The position numbers were made by a program, and so were the translations under genes. A stretch of DNA of 64,000 nt, taken from NCBI GenBank assembly GCA_016703785.1, contig JADJBM010000032.1, forward strand, positions 248,001 through 312,000, read 5' to 3'. Source of the DNA: Betaproteobacteria bacterium. GTDB lineage: Bacteria; Pseudomonadota; Gammaproteobacteria; Burkholderiales; Rhodocyclaceae. How positions within the stretch are numbered: position 1 is the first letter of the stretch; every line of letters begins with the position of its first letter. This document shows, one piece after another, positions 49,463 to 58,868 of this stretch. Below the pieces are notes generated by a model. The model saw nothing but the letters and a program-made list of their open reading frames with translations, had not been told where the DNA came from and made no database searches.

Positions 49463-50260
49463 ATGCAAGCCCGACAACTCCCCGCCATCCGCGGCTGGAA
49501 CTGGATCATCGAGGGCTTCCGCCTGTTCCGGACCAATCCCGCGTTGCTGACCTTCCTGGTTTTCGGCTACTGGCTGACGCTGGTGTTCCTCAATCTCGTG
49601 CCGCTCATCGGCGTGGTGATCGCTCCCCTGTGCGTGCCGGCGCTCTCGGTCGGCGTCATGAACGGCTGCCGGGCGCTCGAGCGCGGAGTCGACAACGGAT
49701 TCGGATTGCTGTTCTCCGGCTTCCAGAAGAACGGCAGGGTCCTGCTCACCCTCGGCGCGGTCTACCTCGCCGGCACGCTCGCCGTGTTTGCGGGGAGTGC
49801 CCTGGTCGACGGCGGGACATTGCTGGCCATCATGATGGCCGGACAACAGCCGCCCGACGATCTCATCGAGAGCGACCAGCTGATGCTGGCCCTGCAGGTC
49901 GCCCTGATCCTGATGGTGCCCCTGCTCATGGCCTTCTGGTTCGCCCCGTTGCTGGCGGCCTGGGAAGACATGCCGGCCGTGAAGGCGCTGTTCTTCAGCT
50001 TCATCGCCTGCGCGCGCAACTGGCGCCCCTTCGTGCTGTATGGCCTGGGCGTGGCCTTCATCAGCGCCATCCTGCCCGGCATCGTGCTCGGCATTGTCGG
50101 CGCGCTATCCGCACCGCTGCTGCGCATGGTCGCGGTGGCGATTTCCCTGCCTCTTTTGTTCGTCTTCGTGCCGACGCTGTTCGCCAGCTTCTACGTGAGC
50201 TATCGCGACGTCTTCGTCCATACGGCCGAAGCGGCCGATGTGGTCGACGAGGTCGCCTGA
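49463..50260 (+). CDS. second BPSS1780-like membrane protein
   Basis: The 265-residue protein repeats the pattern of its neighbour: WIIEGFRLFRTNPALLTFLV, VPALSVGVMNGCRALERG, LLFSGFQKNGRVLL, and a C-terminal set of helices. Probably a tandem duplicate. Function unknown. Confidence 0.83.
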   Translation: MQARQLPAIRGWNWIIEGFRLFRTNPALLTFLVFGYWLTLVFLNLVPLIGVVIAPLCVPALSVGVMNGCRALERGVDNGFGLLFSGFQKNGRVLLTLGAVYLAGTLAVFAGSALVDGGTLLAIMMAGQQPPDDLIESDQLMLALQVALILMVPLLMAFWFAPLLAAWEDMPAVKALFFSFIACARNWRPFVLYGLGVAFISAILPGIVLGIVGALSAPLLRMVAVAISLPLLFVFVPTLFASFYVSYRDVFVHTAEAADVVDEVA

Positions 50261-50313
50261 GATGGGCGATCCCCGCGCATGCCGCGGTCGCGGCACCCCG
50301 GGGGCGCGCTGAG

Positions 50314-50952
50314 ATGCGCCCGCTCGGACTGCTCGGCGGCACTTTCGATCCGATACATTACGGCCACCTGCGCCTCGCCGAGGAGGCGCGCGAGGCGCTC
50401 GACCTGGCCGAAGTGCGCTGGATTCCCGCCGGCCAGCCGCCGCACCGGCTGGTCCCGCGCGTCGATGCAGCCCATCGCCTGGCAATGGTGCGGCAGGCCG
50501 TGGCCGGCAATCCCGCCTTCGCCGTTGACGATGCCGAAACGCTGTCGACCGCGCCGAGCTACACCGTGACGACGCTCGAGCGCCTGCGTGCCGCAGCCGG
50601 TGATCGCCCGCTGGTGCTGCTGATGGGTGCGGACGCCTTTCTCGGACTCGCCGCCTGGCACCGCTGGCGCGACCTCTTTGCGCTGGCGCACCTCGGCGTG
50701 GCATCGCGCCCGGGTTTTGCGCTTTCTTCAGACGAATTGCCGGCGGAGCTGGCAGACGTCTGCGCCGACCGGCTGGGCCGCAATCCTGACGCGTTGCGGG
50801 CAGCCCCTGCCGGGCGGGTCGTCGAGTTCGACATGACACCGCTGGCCATATCCGCCTCCCTGCTGCGCGCGCGGCTGGCGACGGGACAGAGCGTGCGCTA
50901 TTTGCTTCCCGATCCCGTGCGGGAGTATATTGATCAACATCACTTGTACTGA
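50314..50952 (+). CDS. nadD: nicotinate-nucleotide adenylyltransferase
   Basis: The 212-residue enzyme has the nucleotidyltransferase motifs LLGGTFDPIHYGHLRLAEEA, WIPAGQPPHR, LLMGADAFLGLAAWHRW and the ISxS-type AISASLLRARLA. It makes deamido-NAD in NAD synthesis. First of nadD-rsfS-rlmH-maf. The gap before it is GC-rich and palindromic. Confidence 0.95.
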   Translation: MRPLGLLGGTFDPIHYGHLRLAEEAREALDLAEVRWIPAGQPPHRLVPRVDAAHRLAMVRQAVAGNPAFAVDDAETLSTAPSYTVTTLERLRAAAGDRPLVLLMGADAFLGLAAWHRWRDLFALAHLGVASRPGFALSSDELPAELADVCADRLGRNPDALRAAPAGRVVEFDMTPLAISASLLRARLATGQSVRYLLPDPVREYIDQHHLY

Positions 50953-50959
50953 ATGCCTG

Positions 50960-51319
50960 ATGGACGTTAAAAAACTGCAGAAGATTGCCGTCGGCGCGCT
51001 GGAGGATATCAAGGCGCGCGACATCGAAGTCATCAACACCACCAAGATCTCCTCCCTGTTCGATCGCATCATCATCGCCAGCGCGGATTCGGCGCGACAG
51101 ACCAAGTCTCTCGCACGCAGCGTGCAGAACAAGGTGCTCGAAGCCGGCGGACGCGTGATCGGCATGGAAGGGGAGGAGACCGGCGACTGGATCGTCGTCG
51201 ATCTCGGCGACATCGTCGTGCACATCATGCAGCCGGCGGTGCGCAGCTACTACAACCTGGAAGAACTCTGGTCCGCCAAGCCCGCCGCGCGCAGGAAAGC
51301 CGCTGCTGAGGGCGGATGA
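50960..51319 (+). CDS. rsfS: ribosomal silencing factor RsfS
   Basis: The 119-residue protein shows [38 protein letters not shown] and [18 protein letters not shown], conserved in RsfS/Iojap. It binds uL14 and blocks subunit joining when nutrients are low. The ATG at 50960 is chosen over 50930, which lies inside nadD. Confidence 0.95.
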   Translation: MDVKKLQKIAVGALEDIKARDIEVINTTKISSLFDRIIIASADSARQTKSLARSVQNKVLEAGGRVIGMEGEETGDWIVVDLGDIVVHIMQPAVRSYYNLEELWSAKPAARRKAAAEGG

Positions 51320-51786
51320 AGCTTGCCATCGTCGCCGTCGGCACGCGCATGCCGGGCTGGGCCGACGAGGCCTTCGCGGAATTCGCCCGACGCATGCCGC
51401 GCGAGCTGCCGCTCGAACTCAAGGAGATCAAGGCCGAGCCGCGCAGCAGCGGCAAGCCGCCCGAAGCCCTGTTGGCCGCCGAGGCGGGCCGCATCGGTGC
51501 GGCACTGCCGGCGCGCAGCCGGCGGGTGGCGCTGGACGAGCGCGGCGCGGACCTCACCACGCAGCAACTGGCCGCCCGGCTGCGCCAGTGGATGGAAACG
51601 GGCGACGATGTCGCCTTCGTCATCGGCGGGCCCGATGGCCTGGCGCCGGATCTCAAGTCCGCCGCGGACGAAACGCTGCGCCTGTCCAGCCTGACGCTGC
51701 CGCATGCGCTGGCGCGCGTGGTGCTGGCCGAGGCGCTGTACCGCGCCGCCAGCCTGCTGAAGAATCACCCCTACCATCGCGAATGA
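51316..51786 (+). CDS. rlmH: 23S rRNA pseudouridine1915 N3-methyltransferase
   Basis: The 156-residue SPOUT methyltransferase has [35 protein letters not shown] and [19 protein letters not shown] with the C-terminal HPYHRE. Coupled to rsfS by an ATGA overlap. Confidence 0.96.
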   Translation: MKLAIVAVGTRMPGWADEAFAEFARRMPRELPLELKEIKAEPRSSGKPPEALLAAEAGRIGAALPARSRRVALDERGADLTTQQLAARLRQWMETGDDVAFVIGGPDGLAPDLKSAADETLRLSSLTLPHALARVVLAEALYRAASLLKNHPYHRE

Positions 51787-51868
51787 TCTTGGACCGCAAA
51801 GAAAACCGGAGGACACAGGGAGCGGGGGCGCATCCCCTCCTCGGGAAAGGGGGCAATGAGGTTCAAGC

Positions 51869-52484
51869 ATGATTCTCTGGACCCCGCATCTATCTTGCCT
51901 CCCGCAGTCCGCGCCGGCGCGAACTGCTGACGCAGATCGGCGTGCGCTTCGAGCTGCTGATGTTCCGCGGCATTCCGCGCGAGGACCCGGATGTCGATGA
52001 AGCCGTGCTGCCGCAGGAAAGCCCGGAGGATTACGTCGTGCGCGTGACGCTGGCCAAGGCGCAGGCCGGCATGCGTCGCATCCGCGAGCGGCACCTGATC
52101 CCGCATCCCGTCCTGGCCGCCGACACCACGGTGGAAACCGACGGCCACGTCATCGGCAAGCCGGAACACGAGGCCGATGCCGTGGCGATCCTGCAGCACC
52201 TGTCGGGCCGCACCCATCGTGTGCTGACCGCCGTGGCGCTCAGCGAAAACGGGCGGACGGAATCCCTGCTCAACGTCAGCGAAGTGCGCTTCCGCGCGCT
52301 GGAGCACGAGGAGATCCGCCGCTATGTCGCCAGCGGCGAGCCGCTCGACAAGGCCGGCGCCTACGGCATCCAGGGACGCGCCGCTATATTCATCGAGGAG
52401 ATCAAAGGTTCCTATACCGGCATCATGGGATTGCCTCTTTACGAAACCGCCCTTCTTCTGCGACGCTTCGGCTATCCAATATAA
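51869..52484 (+). CDS. maf: Maf-family nucleotide pyrophosphatase, frameshifted at the start
   Basis: The body (RELLTQIGVRFELLMF, AADTTVETDGHVIGKP, YGIQGRAAIFIEEIKGSYTG) is a normal Maf/YhdE NTP pyrophosphatase. The expected beginning RIYLASRSPRRREL lies upstream, but its frame has a TGA at 51870-51872 and no start. The ATG at 51869 (MILWTP) is out of frame by a length change in the C run at 51882-51885. A downstream GTG at 51942 would lose the first strand and P-loop. Confidence 0.85.
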
Positions 52485-52496
52485 GAAGGAGACAAC

Positions 52497-52955
52497 ATGA
52501 GCGCGCTCAACTGGTTCAAGCGCATCCTGGGACAGGGCAACGAGGCAGCGGCCCAGCCGCCCGCGGACGCCTCGACGGAGGTGGTCGCCGGCCTCAACTT
52601 CATGACGGCCATCGAGGCGCACATCAAATGGAAGGGTCGCCTCGAGAGCTATATCGACGGCACCAGCAGCGAGGATCTCAAGGCCGAGGTGATCTGCCGC
52701 GACGACCAGTGTCCGCTGGGCAAGTGGATCTACGGCCCCGGCGGCGAGCGCTTCGGCACGATCGAGACTTTCGGCGAGATGAAGGGACAGCATGCCCTCT
52801 TTCACCAGTGCGCCGGGCGCATCGTCGAGACGGCCCAGGCCGGCAAGAAGGAGGAGGCGAGGCGCCTGCTGCAATATGGCGACTACGTGCGCGCCTCGGA
52901 GCAGGTCAAGCGCCTGCTCGCCAAGCTCTACGTGCGGCTGAACGCCGCTTCCTGA
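52497..52955 (+). CDS. CZB-domain zinc-binding protein
   Basis: The 152-residue protein has the chemoreceptor zinc-binding pattern: the first histidine in AHIKWKGRLESYIDG, the cysteine motif VICRDDQCPLGKWIYGPGG and HALFHQCAGRIV. Free-standing CZB proteins sense zinc or HOCl and can interact with signalling enzymes. It lies between maf and rng with an AAGGAG site. Confidence 0.85.
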   Translation: MSALNWFKRILGQGNEAAAQPPADASTEVVAGLNFMTAIEAHIKWKGRLESYIDGTSSEDLKAEVICRDDQCPLGKWIYGPGGERFGTIETFGEMKGQHALFHQCAGRIVETAQAGKKEEARRLLQYGDYVRASEQVKRLLAKLYVRLNAAS

Positions 52956-53001
52956 GCCGCGCGCGCTGGGCTGAGCCGCGACCTGCTACACTTTACTCGC
53001 C

Positions 53002-54498
53002 ATGAGTGAGGATTTCCTCGTCAACTTCACCCCGCAGGAAACCCGCGTCGCCCTCATGCAGGGCGGCGTCGTGCAGGAGCTGCACATCGAGCGCACCGCC
53101 TCGCGCGGCCTGGTCGGCAACGTCTATCTCGGCCGCGTCGTGCGGGTGCTGCCGGGCATGCAGTCGGCCTTCATCGACATCGGCCTGGAGCGCACGGCCT
53201 TCCTGCACGTGGCCGACATCTGGGAGCAGCGCCAGAATGGCCATGGTGGCAATGGCAGCAATGGCGGAGACAGGGCTAACGGCGACGGCCCCAAGCCCAT
53301 CGAGAAGATCCTGTCCGAGGGGCAGAACCTCATCGTGCAGGTGCTGAAGGACCCCATCGGCACCAAGGGCGCGCGGCTGTCCACCCAGATCAGCATCGCC
53401 GGCCGGCTGCTCGTCTACCTGCCGCAGGAGAAGCACATCGGCATCTCGCAGCGCATCGAGAGCGAGGCCGAGCGCGTGCAGCTGCGCGAGAAGCTGCAGC
53501 AGCTCGTGCCGGACAACGAGCCGGGCGGCTTTATCGTGCGCACCATGGCCGAGAAGGCCAGCGACGAGGAGCTGGCCAACGACATCGCCTACCTGCGCAA
53601 GATGTGGGCCGAGGCGAAGAACGCGGCAGTCACGGCTCGCCCGCCCGCGCTGCTCTACCAGGATCTGACGCTGGGCCAGCGCCTGCTGCGCGACCTCGTG
53701 ACGCCGGAGACCGCGCGAATCCACATCGACTCGCGCGAAAATTTCCAGAAACTCTCCGCCTTCGCACAGGAATACATGCCGCAGCTGGTCGGGCTGCTGG
53801 AGCACTACACCGGCGAGCGGCCGCTGTTCGACCTGCATGGCGTTGAGGACGAAATCGAAAAGGCACTGGCGCGCCGCGTCGACCTCAAGTCCGGCGGCTA
53901 CCTGATCATCGACCAGACCGAGGCGATGACCACCATCGACGTCAACACCGGCGGCTTCGTCGGCCTGCGCAACTTCGACGACACCATCTTCAAGACCAAC
54001 CTGGAGGCGGCGCAGACCATCGCGCGCCAGCTCCGGCTGCGCAACCTCGGCGGCATCATCATCCTCGACTTCATCGACATGGAGAGCGAGGAGCACAAGG
54101 CCGCCGTGCTGGGGGAACTGAACAAGGCGCTGGGGCGCGACCACACGCGCATGTCGGTGAATGGCTTCACCGCGCTCGGCCTGGTGGAGATGACTCGCAA
54201 AAGAACGCGCGAATCGCTCGCCCACGTCCTGTGCGAACCCTGCCCGACTTGCGGCGGGCGCGGCGAGGTGAGGACGGCGCGCACCATGTGCTATGAGGTC
54301 CTGCGCGAGCTCCTGCGCGAGGCGCGCCAGTTCGACGCGCGCGAGTACCGCGTGCTGGCCTCTCCGGCCGTCACCGACCTGTTCCTCGACGAGGAGTCGC
54401 AGGCGCTGGCCATGCTGTCGGATTTCATCGGCAAGCCGATATCCCTGCAGGCTGAAACGGGCTACACTCAGGAGCAGTTCGACATCGTCCTGATGTAG
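53002..54498 (+). CDS. rng: ribonuclease G
   Basis: The 498-residue enzyme has the S1 domain (NVYLGRVVRVLPGMQSAFID), RNase E/G catalytic core (IDQTEAMTTIDVNTGGFVG, IIILDFIDM with metal aspartates) and the Zn-link CPTCGGRG. It has a Gly/Asn-rich insertion (QNGHGGNGSNGGDRANGDG) in the S1 loop. It processes 16S rRNA 5' ends and mRNA. Confidence 0.96.
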   Translation: MSEDFLVNFTPQETRVALMQGGVVQELHIERTASRGLVGNVYLGRVVRVLPGMQSAFIDIGLERTAFLHVADIWEQRQNGHGGNGSNGGDRANGDGPKPIEKILSEGQNLIVQVLKDPIGTKGARLSTQISIAGRLLVYLPQEKHIGISQRIESEAERVQLREKLQQLVPDNEPGGFIVRTMAEKASDEELANDIAYLRKMWAEAKNAAVTARPPALLYQDLTLGQRLLRDLVTPETARIHIDSRENFQKLSAFAQEYMPQLVGLLEHYTGERPLFDLHGVEDEIEKALARRVDLKSGGYLIIDQTEAMTTIDVNTGGFVGLRNFDDTIFKTNLEAAQTIARQLRLRNLGGIIILDFIDMESEEHKAAVLGELNKALGRDHTRMSVNGFTALGLVEMTRKRTRESLAHVLCEPCPTCGGRGEVRTARTMCYEVLRELLREARQFDAREYRVLASPAVTDLFLDEESQALAMLSDFIGKPISLQAETGYTQEQFDIVLM

Positions 54499-54500
54499 CC

Positions 54501-54590
54501 CTCTCCCCCGGCCCCTCTCCCGCAAGCGGGCGAGGGGAGCGCCACTCCCTCTCCCCGCCGGGGAGAGGGTTGGGGAGAGGGGGTAATGGA
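54501..54590. repeat. tandem palindromic repeats between rng and the acyltransferase
   Basis: Two back-to-back inverted repeats, CCCCTCTCCCGCAAGCGGGCGAGGGG and CCCTCTCCCCGCCGGGGAGAGGG, are followed by TTGGGGAGAGGGGGTAATGG. They are the clearest examples of the family in the window. They lie immediately after the rng stop and reach the ribosome site of the next gene. Confidence 0.8.
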
Positions 54591-54596
54591 GGAGGC

Positions 54597-56060
54597 ATGA
54601 GCGCCAGCGTCAGTGTCCCGCTGTGGCTGTTCGTCATCCTGGCGCTGCTTGCCGCCTGGGCCGCCGGCGTCCTACTGCTGGCGCCGGGCATGCGCTGGTT
54701 CTTCCGCCGCCGCATCAACACCGTCATCGATGAGCTCAACACCCGATTGCGCATCGAGCTGCCGTCGTTCAAGCTGACGCGGCGCGAGGTGCTCATCGAC
54801 CGCCTCTTCCACGACCCGCGCATCCAGGCCGCCGCCGAGGCGCACGCGCGCGAGACCGGCGAGCCGCTCGTCGACGTGCGCCGCCGCATCGACCGCTATG
54901 CGCGCGAGATCGTCCCTTCCTTCAACGCCTACCTCTACTTCCGCATCGGCTACTGGCTGGCGAAGAGCGTGGCGCGCCTGCTCTACCGCGTGCGCCTCGG
55001 CTATGCCGACGAGGCCGGCCTGGCGCAGGTCGATCCGAAATCCACCGTGGTGTTCGTCATGAACCACCGCAGCAACATGGACTACGTGCTGGTGGCCTTC
55101 CTCGCCGCAGAGCAGACGGCGCTGTCCTATGCGGTGGGCGAGTGGGCGCGGGTGTGGCCGCTGCAGGCGCTGGTCCGTTCCATGGGCGCCTTCTTCGTGC
55201 GGCGCAATTCCGGCGATCCGCTCTACCGCACCGTGCTGGCGCGCTACGTAGCCATGGCCACCGAGGCCGGCGTGCCGCAGGCGCTGTTTCCCGAGGGCGG
55301 GCTGACCGTCGATGGCGCCCTGCGCAAGCCGCGCTTCGGCCTGCTCGACTACATGGTGAAATCCTTTCGTGCCGACGCCGAGCGCGACCTGGTGTTCATT
55401 CCGGTCGGCCTCAACTACGACCGCGTGCTGGAGGACCGCAGCCAGCTGCTCAAGCTGGAGGAACACCGGCGGCGCCGCGGCACGCTCTCCGCCGTGTCGG
55501 TGACGCTGACTTTCGGTGCGCGCAACCTGTGGCAGATGCTCACCGGCAGCTGGTACCGCTTCGGCTATGCCTGCGTGAATTTCGGCAGCCCGGTATCGAT
55601 GCGGCAGTACGTTGCGGCGCACGCCGTGGATTTCCCCGCGCTCGACGAAGACAGCCGCCACCGTGAGGTGGAGGAACTGGGCCGCCACCTGATGCAGGCC
55701 ATTGGCGCCGTCATTCCGGTCGTGCCGGTGGCGCTGGTGGCGCAGGTGTTCCGTGCCGACCCGGACAAGGCGCGCACGGAACTCGAGATCAAGTCGGCAG
55801 CCCTAATCCTGCTGCGCGACTGGGAGCGCCGCGGCGCGCACATCTACATCCCGCGCCAGGACCAGGACTACGCCATCGGCGTCGGCCTGCGCATGCTGAC
55901 GCTGCGCCATGTCGTCGAGGAAAGCGAGGGCCTTTTCCAGGCCGTGCCGGAGAACCTGCCGGTGCTGGCCTACTACGCCAATTCCATTGCCCACTTCGCC
56001 GGCGGGGTCGCGCATGCGGTGCCGGTGGCGGAGGTCGTCGCCGCGCCGGCCGTTACCTGA
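54597..56060 (+). CDS. glycerol-phosphate acyltransferase family protein (PlsB/PlsC-like)
   Basis: The 487-residue protein has an N-terminal helix (LFVILALLAAWAAGVLLLA). The catalytic acyltransferase domain shows NHRSNMDYVLVAFL (HxxxxD), VRSMGAFFVRRNSGDPLY, LFPEGGLTVDGALRKP and PVGLNYDRVLEDRS. A long C-terminal region is as in PlsB-like enzymes. Substrate could be glycerol-3-phosphate or lysophosphatidate. ATG at 54597 follows GGAGG. Confidence 0.82.
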   Translation: MSASVSVPLWLFVILALLAAWAAGVLLLAPGMRWFFRRRINTVIDELNTRLRIELPSFKLTRREVLIDRLFHDPRIQAAAEAHARETGEPLVDVRRRIDRYAREIVPSFNAYLYFRIGYWLAKSVARLLYRVRLGYADEAGLAQVDPKSTVVFVMNHRSNMDYVLVAFLAAEQTALSYAVGEWARVWPLQALVRSMGAFFVRRNSGDPLYRTVLARYVAMATEAGVPQALFPEGGLTVDGALRKPRFGLLDYMVKSFRADAERDLVFIPVGLNYDRVLEDRSQLLKLEEHRRRRGTLSAVSVTLTFGARNLWQMLTGSWYRFGYACVNFGSPVSMRQYVAAHAVDFPALDEDSRHREVEELGRHLMQAIGAVIPVVPVALVAQVFRADPDKARTELEIKSAALILLRDWERRGAHIYIPRQDQDYAIGVGLRMLTLRHVVEESEGLFQAVPENLPVLAYYANSIAHFAGGVAHAVPVAEVVAAPAVT

Positions 56061-56061
56061 G

Positions 56062-57219
56062 TTATAAGTCGCGTGCGCTGCGGAAACCGACGAAGATGTC
56101 GTCGCGTTGCGGCTCGTAGAAATTGCGGAAGACCGGATCGAGCAAGCGCGACGGCGTGGCGAAAGAGCCGCCGCGCACGGCGCGATGGGTGTGGAACCAG
56201 GGCTGCGAGTAGTCCGCGTAGGGATCCGGCGTGAATCCCGCGTAGGGCGCGAAGGGGCTGGCCGTCCATTGCCAGACATGGCCCCACGGCGAGAAGGCCT
56301 CGCCGAATGCTTTCGACGCGCATTCCCACTCGTCTTCCGTCGGCAGGCGCCGCCCGGCCCAGCGGCACCAGGCCTCGGCCTCGAAGGCGCTGACATGAAA
56401 GACGGGTTCGGCGGAAACAAGCGGCATCCACGCATCGAAGACACGACGTTCCCACCCCTGTGCGCCGCGCCGCCAATATCGCGGCGCATTGCGGCCGGTG
56501 CTGACCAGCCACTGCCGGCCTGCCGCGCTCCACCACTCTTGTTGCGCATAGCCGCCGTCTTCGACGAAGGCCAGGTACTCCGCGTTGTTCACCGGTCGCC
56601 GGTCGATGGCAAAGGGCGCCAGCTTTACCGTGTGCGCCCACTTCTCGTTGTCGAAGACGAAGCCGGCGTCCTGTTGCGCGCCGATCATCGCCTCGCCGCC
56701 GGGACAGTGCAGTTCTCCGCCTTCGCCCAACGGCGACGGACCCCGCCCGATGCGCGCATCCGCAGGCAGCGGCACGCCCAGCGTCTGCAGCGTGTAGTGA
56801 AGTGCCTCGCGGTGCATGTCCTCGTGGTAAAGCGAAAGCTGGAAGAAATACGCATCGACCACGCCGGCGTCGAGTGCGGCGTGGGTGGCCTCGAGCACCC
56901 CGGCAAGATAGGCGCGGGTCGCCGCCAGATCGGGCAGGTCCAGCGTCCAGCGCGTCGTATGCTCGACGCGGCCGGAGTCGTACCAGCGGTCGCCGTCGGC
57001 GAGCAGGCGCGATGCCGCCAGACCATCCCCTTGCTGGCGCAGGCACCAGCGCTCGGCGAACCAGGCGACGTGGCCGATCTCCCAGCGCGGTGGATTGATG
57101 ATCTTCTCGTAGGGCACCGCCTGCCAGAGATCCGGCGGCAGTTCCGCGTAGATCGCCAGCAGGCGCGCGCGGCTGTCGTCCAGCGCGGCATGCAGTTCGG
57201 CGTGGGAGAACCTGCGCAT
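56062..57219 (-). CDS. egtB: ergothioneine biosynthesis protein EgtB
   Basis: The 385-residue protein has an N-terminal DinB-like domain with the iron ligands in IGHVAWFAERW and SLYHEDMHREALHY. A C-terminal FGE-sulfatase domain follows (PVNNAEYLAFVEDGGY, RRLPTEDEWECA, HRAVRGGSFATP). It joins hercynine and a thiol with O2. It overlaps the stop of egtD by 1 base (TGATG), so the two work together. A selenoneine (SenA) role is less likely with EgtD beside it. It converges on the acyltransferase. Confidence 0.9.
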   Translation of the reverse strand: MRRFSHAELHAALDDSRARLLAIYAELPPDLWQAVPYEKIINPPRWEIGHVAWFAERWCLRQQGDGLAASRLLADGDRWYDSGRVEHTTRWTLDLPDLAATRAYLAGVLEATHAALDAGVVDAYFFQLSLYHEDMHREALHYTLQTLGVPLPADARIGRGPSPLGEGGELHCPGGEAMIGAQQDAGFVFDNEKWAHTVKLAPFAIDRRPVNNAEYLAFVEDGGYAQQEWWSAAGRQWLVSTGRNAPRYWRRGAQGWERRVFDAWMPLVSAEPVFHVSAFEAEAWCRWAGRRLPTEDEWECASKAFGEAFSPWGHVWQWTASPFAPYAGFTPDPYADYSQPWFHTHRAVRGGSFATPSRLLDPVFRNFYEPQRDDIFVGFRSARDL

Positions 57220-58190
57220 CACACCAGCTCGGCGAGGAAGAGCGCGAAGCCGCCGTCGGCGTCCTGCCACTGCTTCAACTTTGCGAAGCCCGCCTCATTG
57301 AGCAGCGCCGCGAATCCCGCCGCCGTCCACTTGTAGGAATCCTCCGTGTGGATGCGCGCGCCGGCGGCGAACTGTCGTGTCAGTTTGTCCAGGCGCACCG
57401 TCACCTCGCGCCGCGCCTCCAGATGCATTTCGATGCGGCTTGCCGCAGCGTCGAAGAAGGCCACGTGGCGCCAGTCGGCCACGTCGAAATCCGCAGGCAG
57501 CAGGCGGTTCACCACGTTCAGCACATTCAGGTTGAAGGCGGCGGTGACGCCCAGTGCGTCGTCGTAGGCCGCATCGAGCACGGCCTTGTCCTTGACGAGG
57601 TCGACGCCGATCAGCAGGGCGCCGCCGGGCGCATCGATGCAGGCCCTGGCGATGCGTGCGAGGAATTCGCGAGCTGCGTCGGGAGCGAAGTTGCCGATGG
57701 ACGAACCCGGATAGAACCACAGCCGCGGCGCGCCGGCTGGCGTCAGCAGGGACTCGGGCAGGTCCAGCGAGCGCGTGAAGTCGATGGCCACGCCCGCCAT
57801 CGGCAGGGCGGGGAAGCGCCGCCTCAGGCGCTCCAGTGCATCGCGCAGGAAGTCGGCGGAGATGTCGAGCGCCACGTAGCCGGCCGGGTCGAGCAGCGGG
57901 AACAGGCCGGCCGCCTTGCCGCAGTCGCCCGCGCCGAGGTCGACCATCAGCCGGCCCGTCCCCGTTGCGCGGGCGATGTCGCTGCCGTGCTCGGCAAAGA
58001 GGCGCGCCTCACTGCGCGTCAGCGCGTATTCCGGAAGGCAGCAGATCGCCGCGAAGAGCCGCGAGCCGAGGTCGTCGTAGAAGTATTTCGGCGGAATCAT
58101 GGCGCGTTCCGCCAGTAGCCCGGCGAGCAATTCGTCCCGCCCGTCGCTTTCCTGGCGCAGGTCGGCGAAGCGGAAGGGGGCGAGGCTCAC
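57219..58190 (-). CDS. egtD: L-histidine N(alpha)-methyltransferase EgtD
   Basis: A GTG start at 58190 gives 323 residues: SLAPFRFADL, PPKYFYDDLGSRLFAAICCL, YALTRSEARLF, the SAM-binding LMVDLGAGDCGKAAGL, and FYPGSSIGNFAPD. EgtD trimethylates histidine to hercynine for EgtB. Start chosen by family alignment; it lies 9 bases after the preceding gene. Confidence 0.9.
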   Translation of the reverse strand: MSLAPFRFADLRQESDGRDELLAGLLAERAMIPPKYFYDDLGSRLFAAICCLPEYALTRSEARLFAEHGSDIARATGTGRLMVDLGAGDCGKAAGLFPLLDPAGYVALDISADFLRDALERLRRRFPALPMAGVAIDFTRSLDLPESLLTPAGAPRLWFYPGSSIGNFAPDAAREFLARIARACIDAPGGALLIGVDLVKDKAVLDAAYDDALGVTAAFNLNVLNVVNRLLPADFDVADWRHVAFFDAAASRIEMHLEARREVTVRLDKLTRQFAAGARIHTEDSYKWTAAGFAALLNEAGFAKLKQWQDADGGFALFLAELV

Positions 58191-58198
58191 CGCGACAC

Positions 58199-58780
58199 CT
58201 ATTTCTTCGGCATCCGCCCGAGCAGGTAGAACTCGTCGTTCGGGCGCATGCTGGTCATGTTGGCCATGCGGTTGGAGAGGCCGAAGAAGGCCGAGATGGC
58301 GCCGATGTCCCAGATGTCCTCGTCGTCGAAGCCGTGGCCGCGCAGCGTTTCGAAGTCGGCGTCGTTGATGGCGTAGGCCTCGAAGGCCACCTTCATGGCG
58401 AAGTCCAGCATGGCCTTCTGCTTCGGCGTGATGTCGGCCTTGCGGTAGTTCACCGCCACCTGGTCGGCGACGAGCGGGTTCTTGGCGCGGATGCGCAGGA
58501 TCGCCCCGTGCGCCACCACGCAGTACTGGCACTGGTTGGCATTCGACGTGGCGACCACGATCATCTCACGCTCGGCCTTGGTCAGACCGCCTTCCTTTTC
58601 CATGATGGCATCGTGGTAGGCGAAGAAAGCGCGGAACTCGTCCGGGCGATGGGCAAGGGCGAGGAAGACGTTCGGCACGAAGCCGGACTTCTCCTGCACG
58701 GCGAGGATGCGCGTGCGGATGTCCTCGGGGATGTCCTTCAGTTCGGGCACGGGGTAACGGCTGATGGGCGGGGTGCTCAT
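58199..58780 (-). CDS. peroxidase-related (AhpD-like) protein
   Basis: The 193-residue protein has the carboxymuconolactone decarboxylase/AhpD fold: SGFVPNVFLALAHRPDEFRA, EMIVVATSNANQCQYCVVAH with a CxxC, and VAVNYRKADITPKQKAMLDF. It probably reduces peroxides or thiols. It lies just upstream of egtD in the same direction, fitting an oxidative-stress group. Confidence 0.9.
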   Translation of the reverse strand: MSTPPISRYPVPELKDIPEDIRTRILAVQEKSGFVPNVFLALAHRPDEFRAFFAYHDAIMEKEGGLTKAEREMIVVATSNANQCQYCVVAHGAILRIRAKNPLVADQVAVNYRKADITPKQKAMLDFAMKVAFEAYAINDADFETLRGHGFDDEDIWDIGAISAFFGLSNRMANMTSMRPNDEFYLLGRMPKK

Positions 58781-58868
58781 GATTGTTCCTTTATACTTGA
58801 AGAATGTAACGCGTCATGCATTTTAACGTTTCTCTGCACCCCACCCCGACAGAAGACAAGGAGAGCTC

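Noticed and set aside
54501..54590. Repeats as a CRISPR array
   Set aside because: The units are palindromes without regular unique spacers and no cas genes are present.
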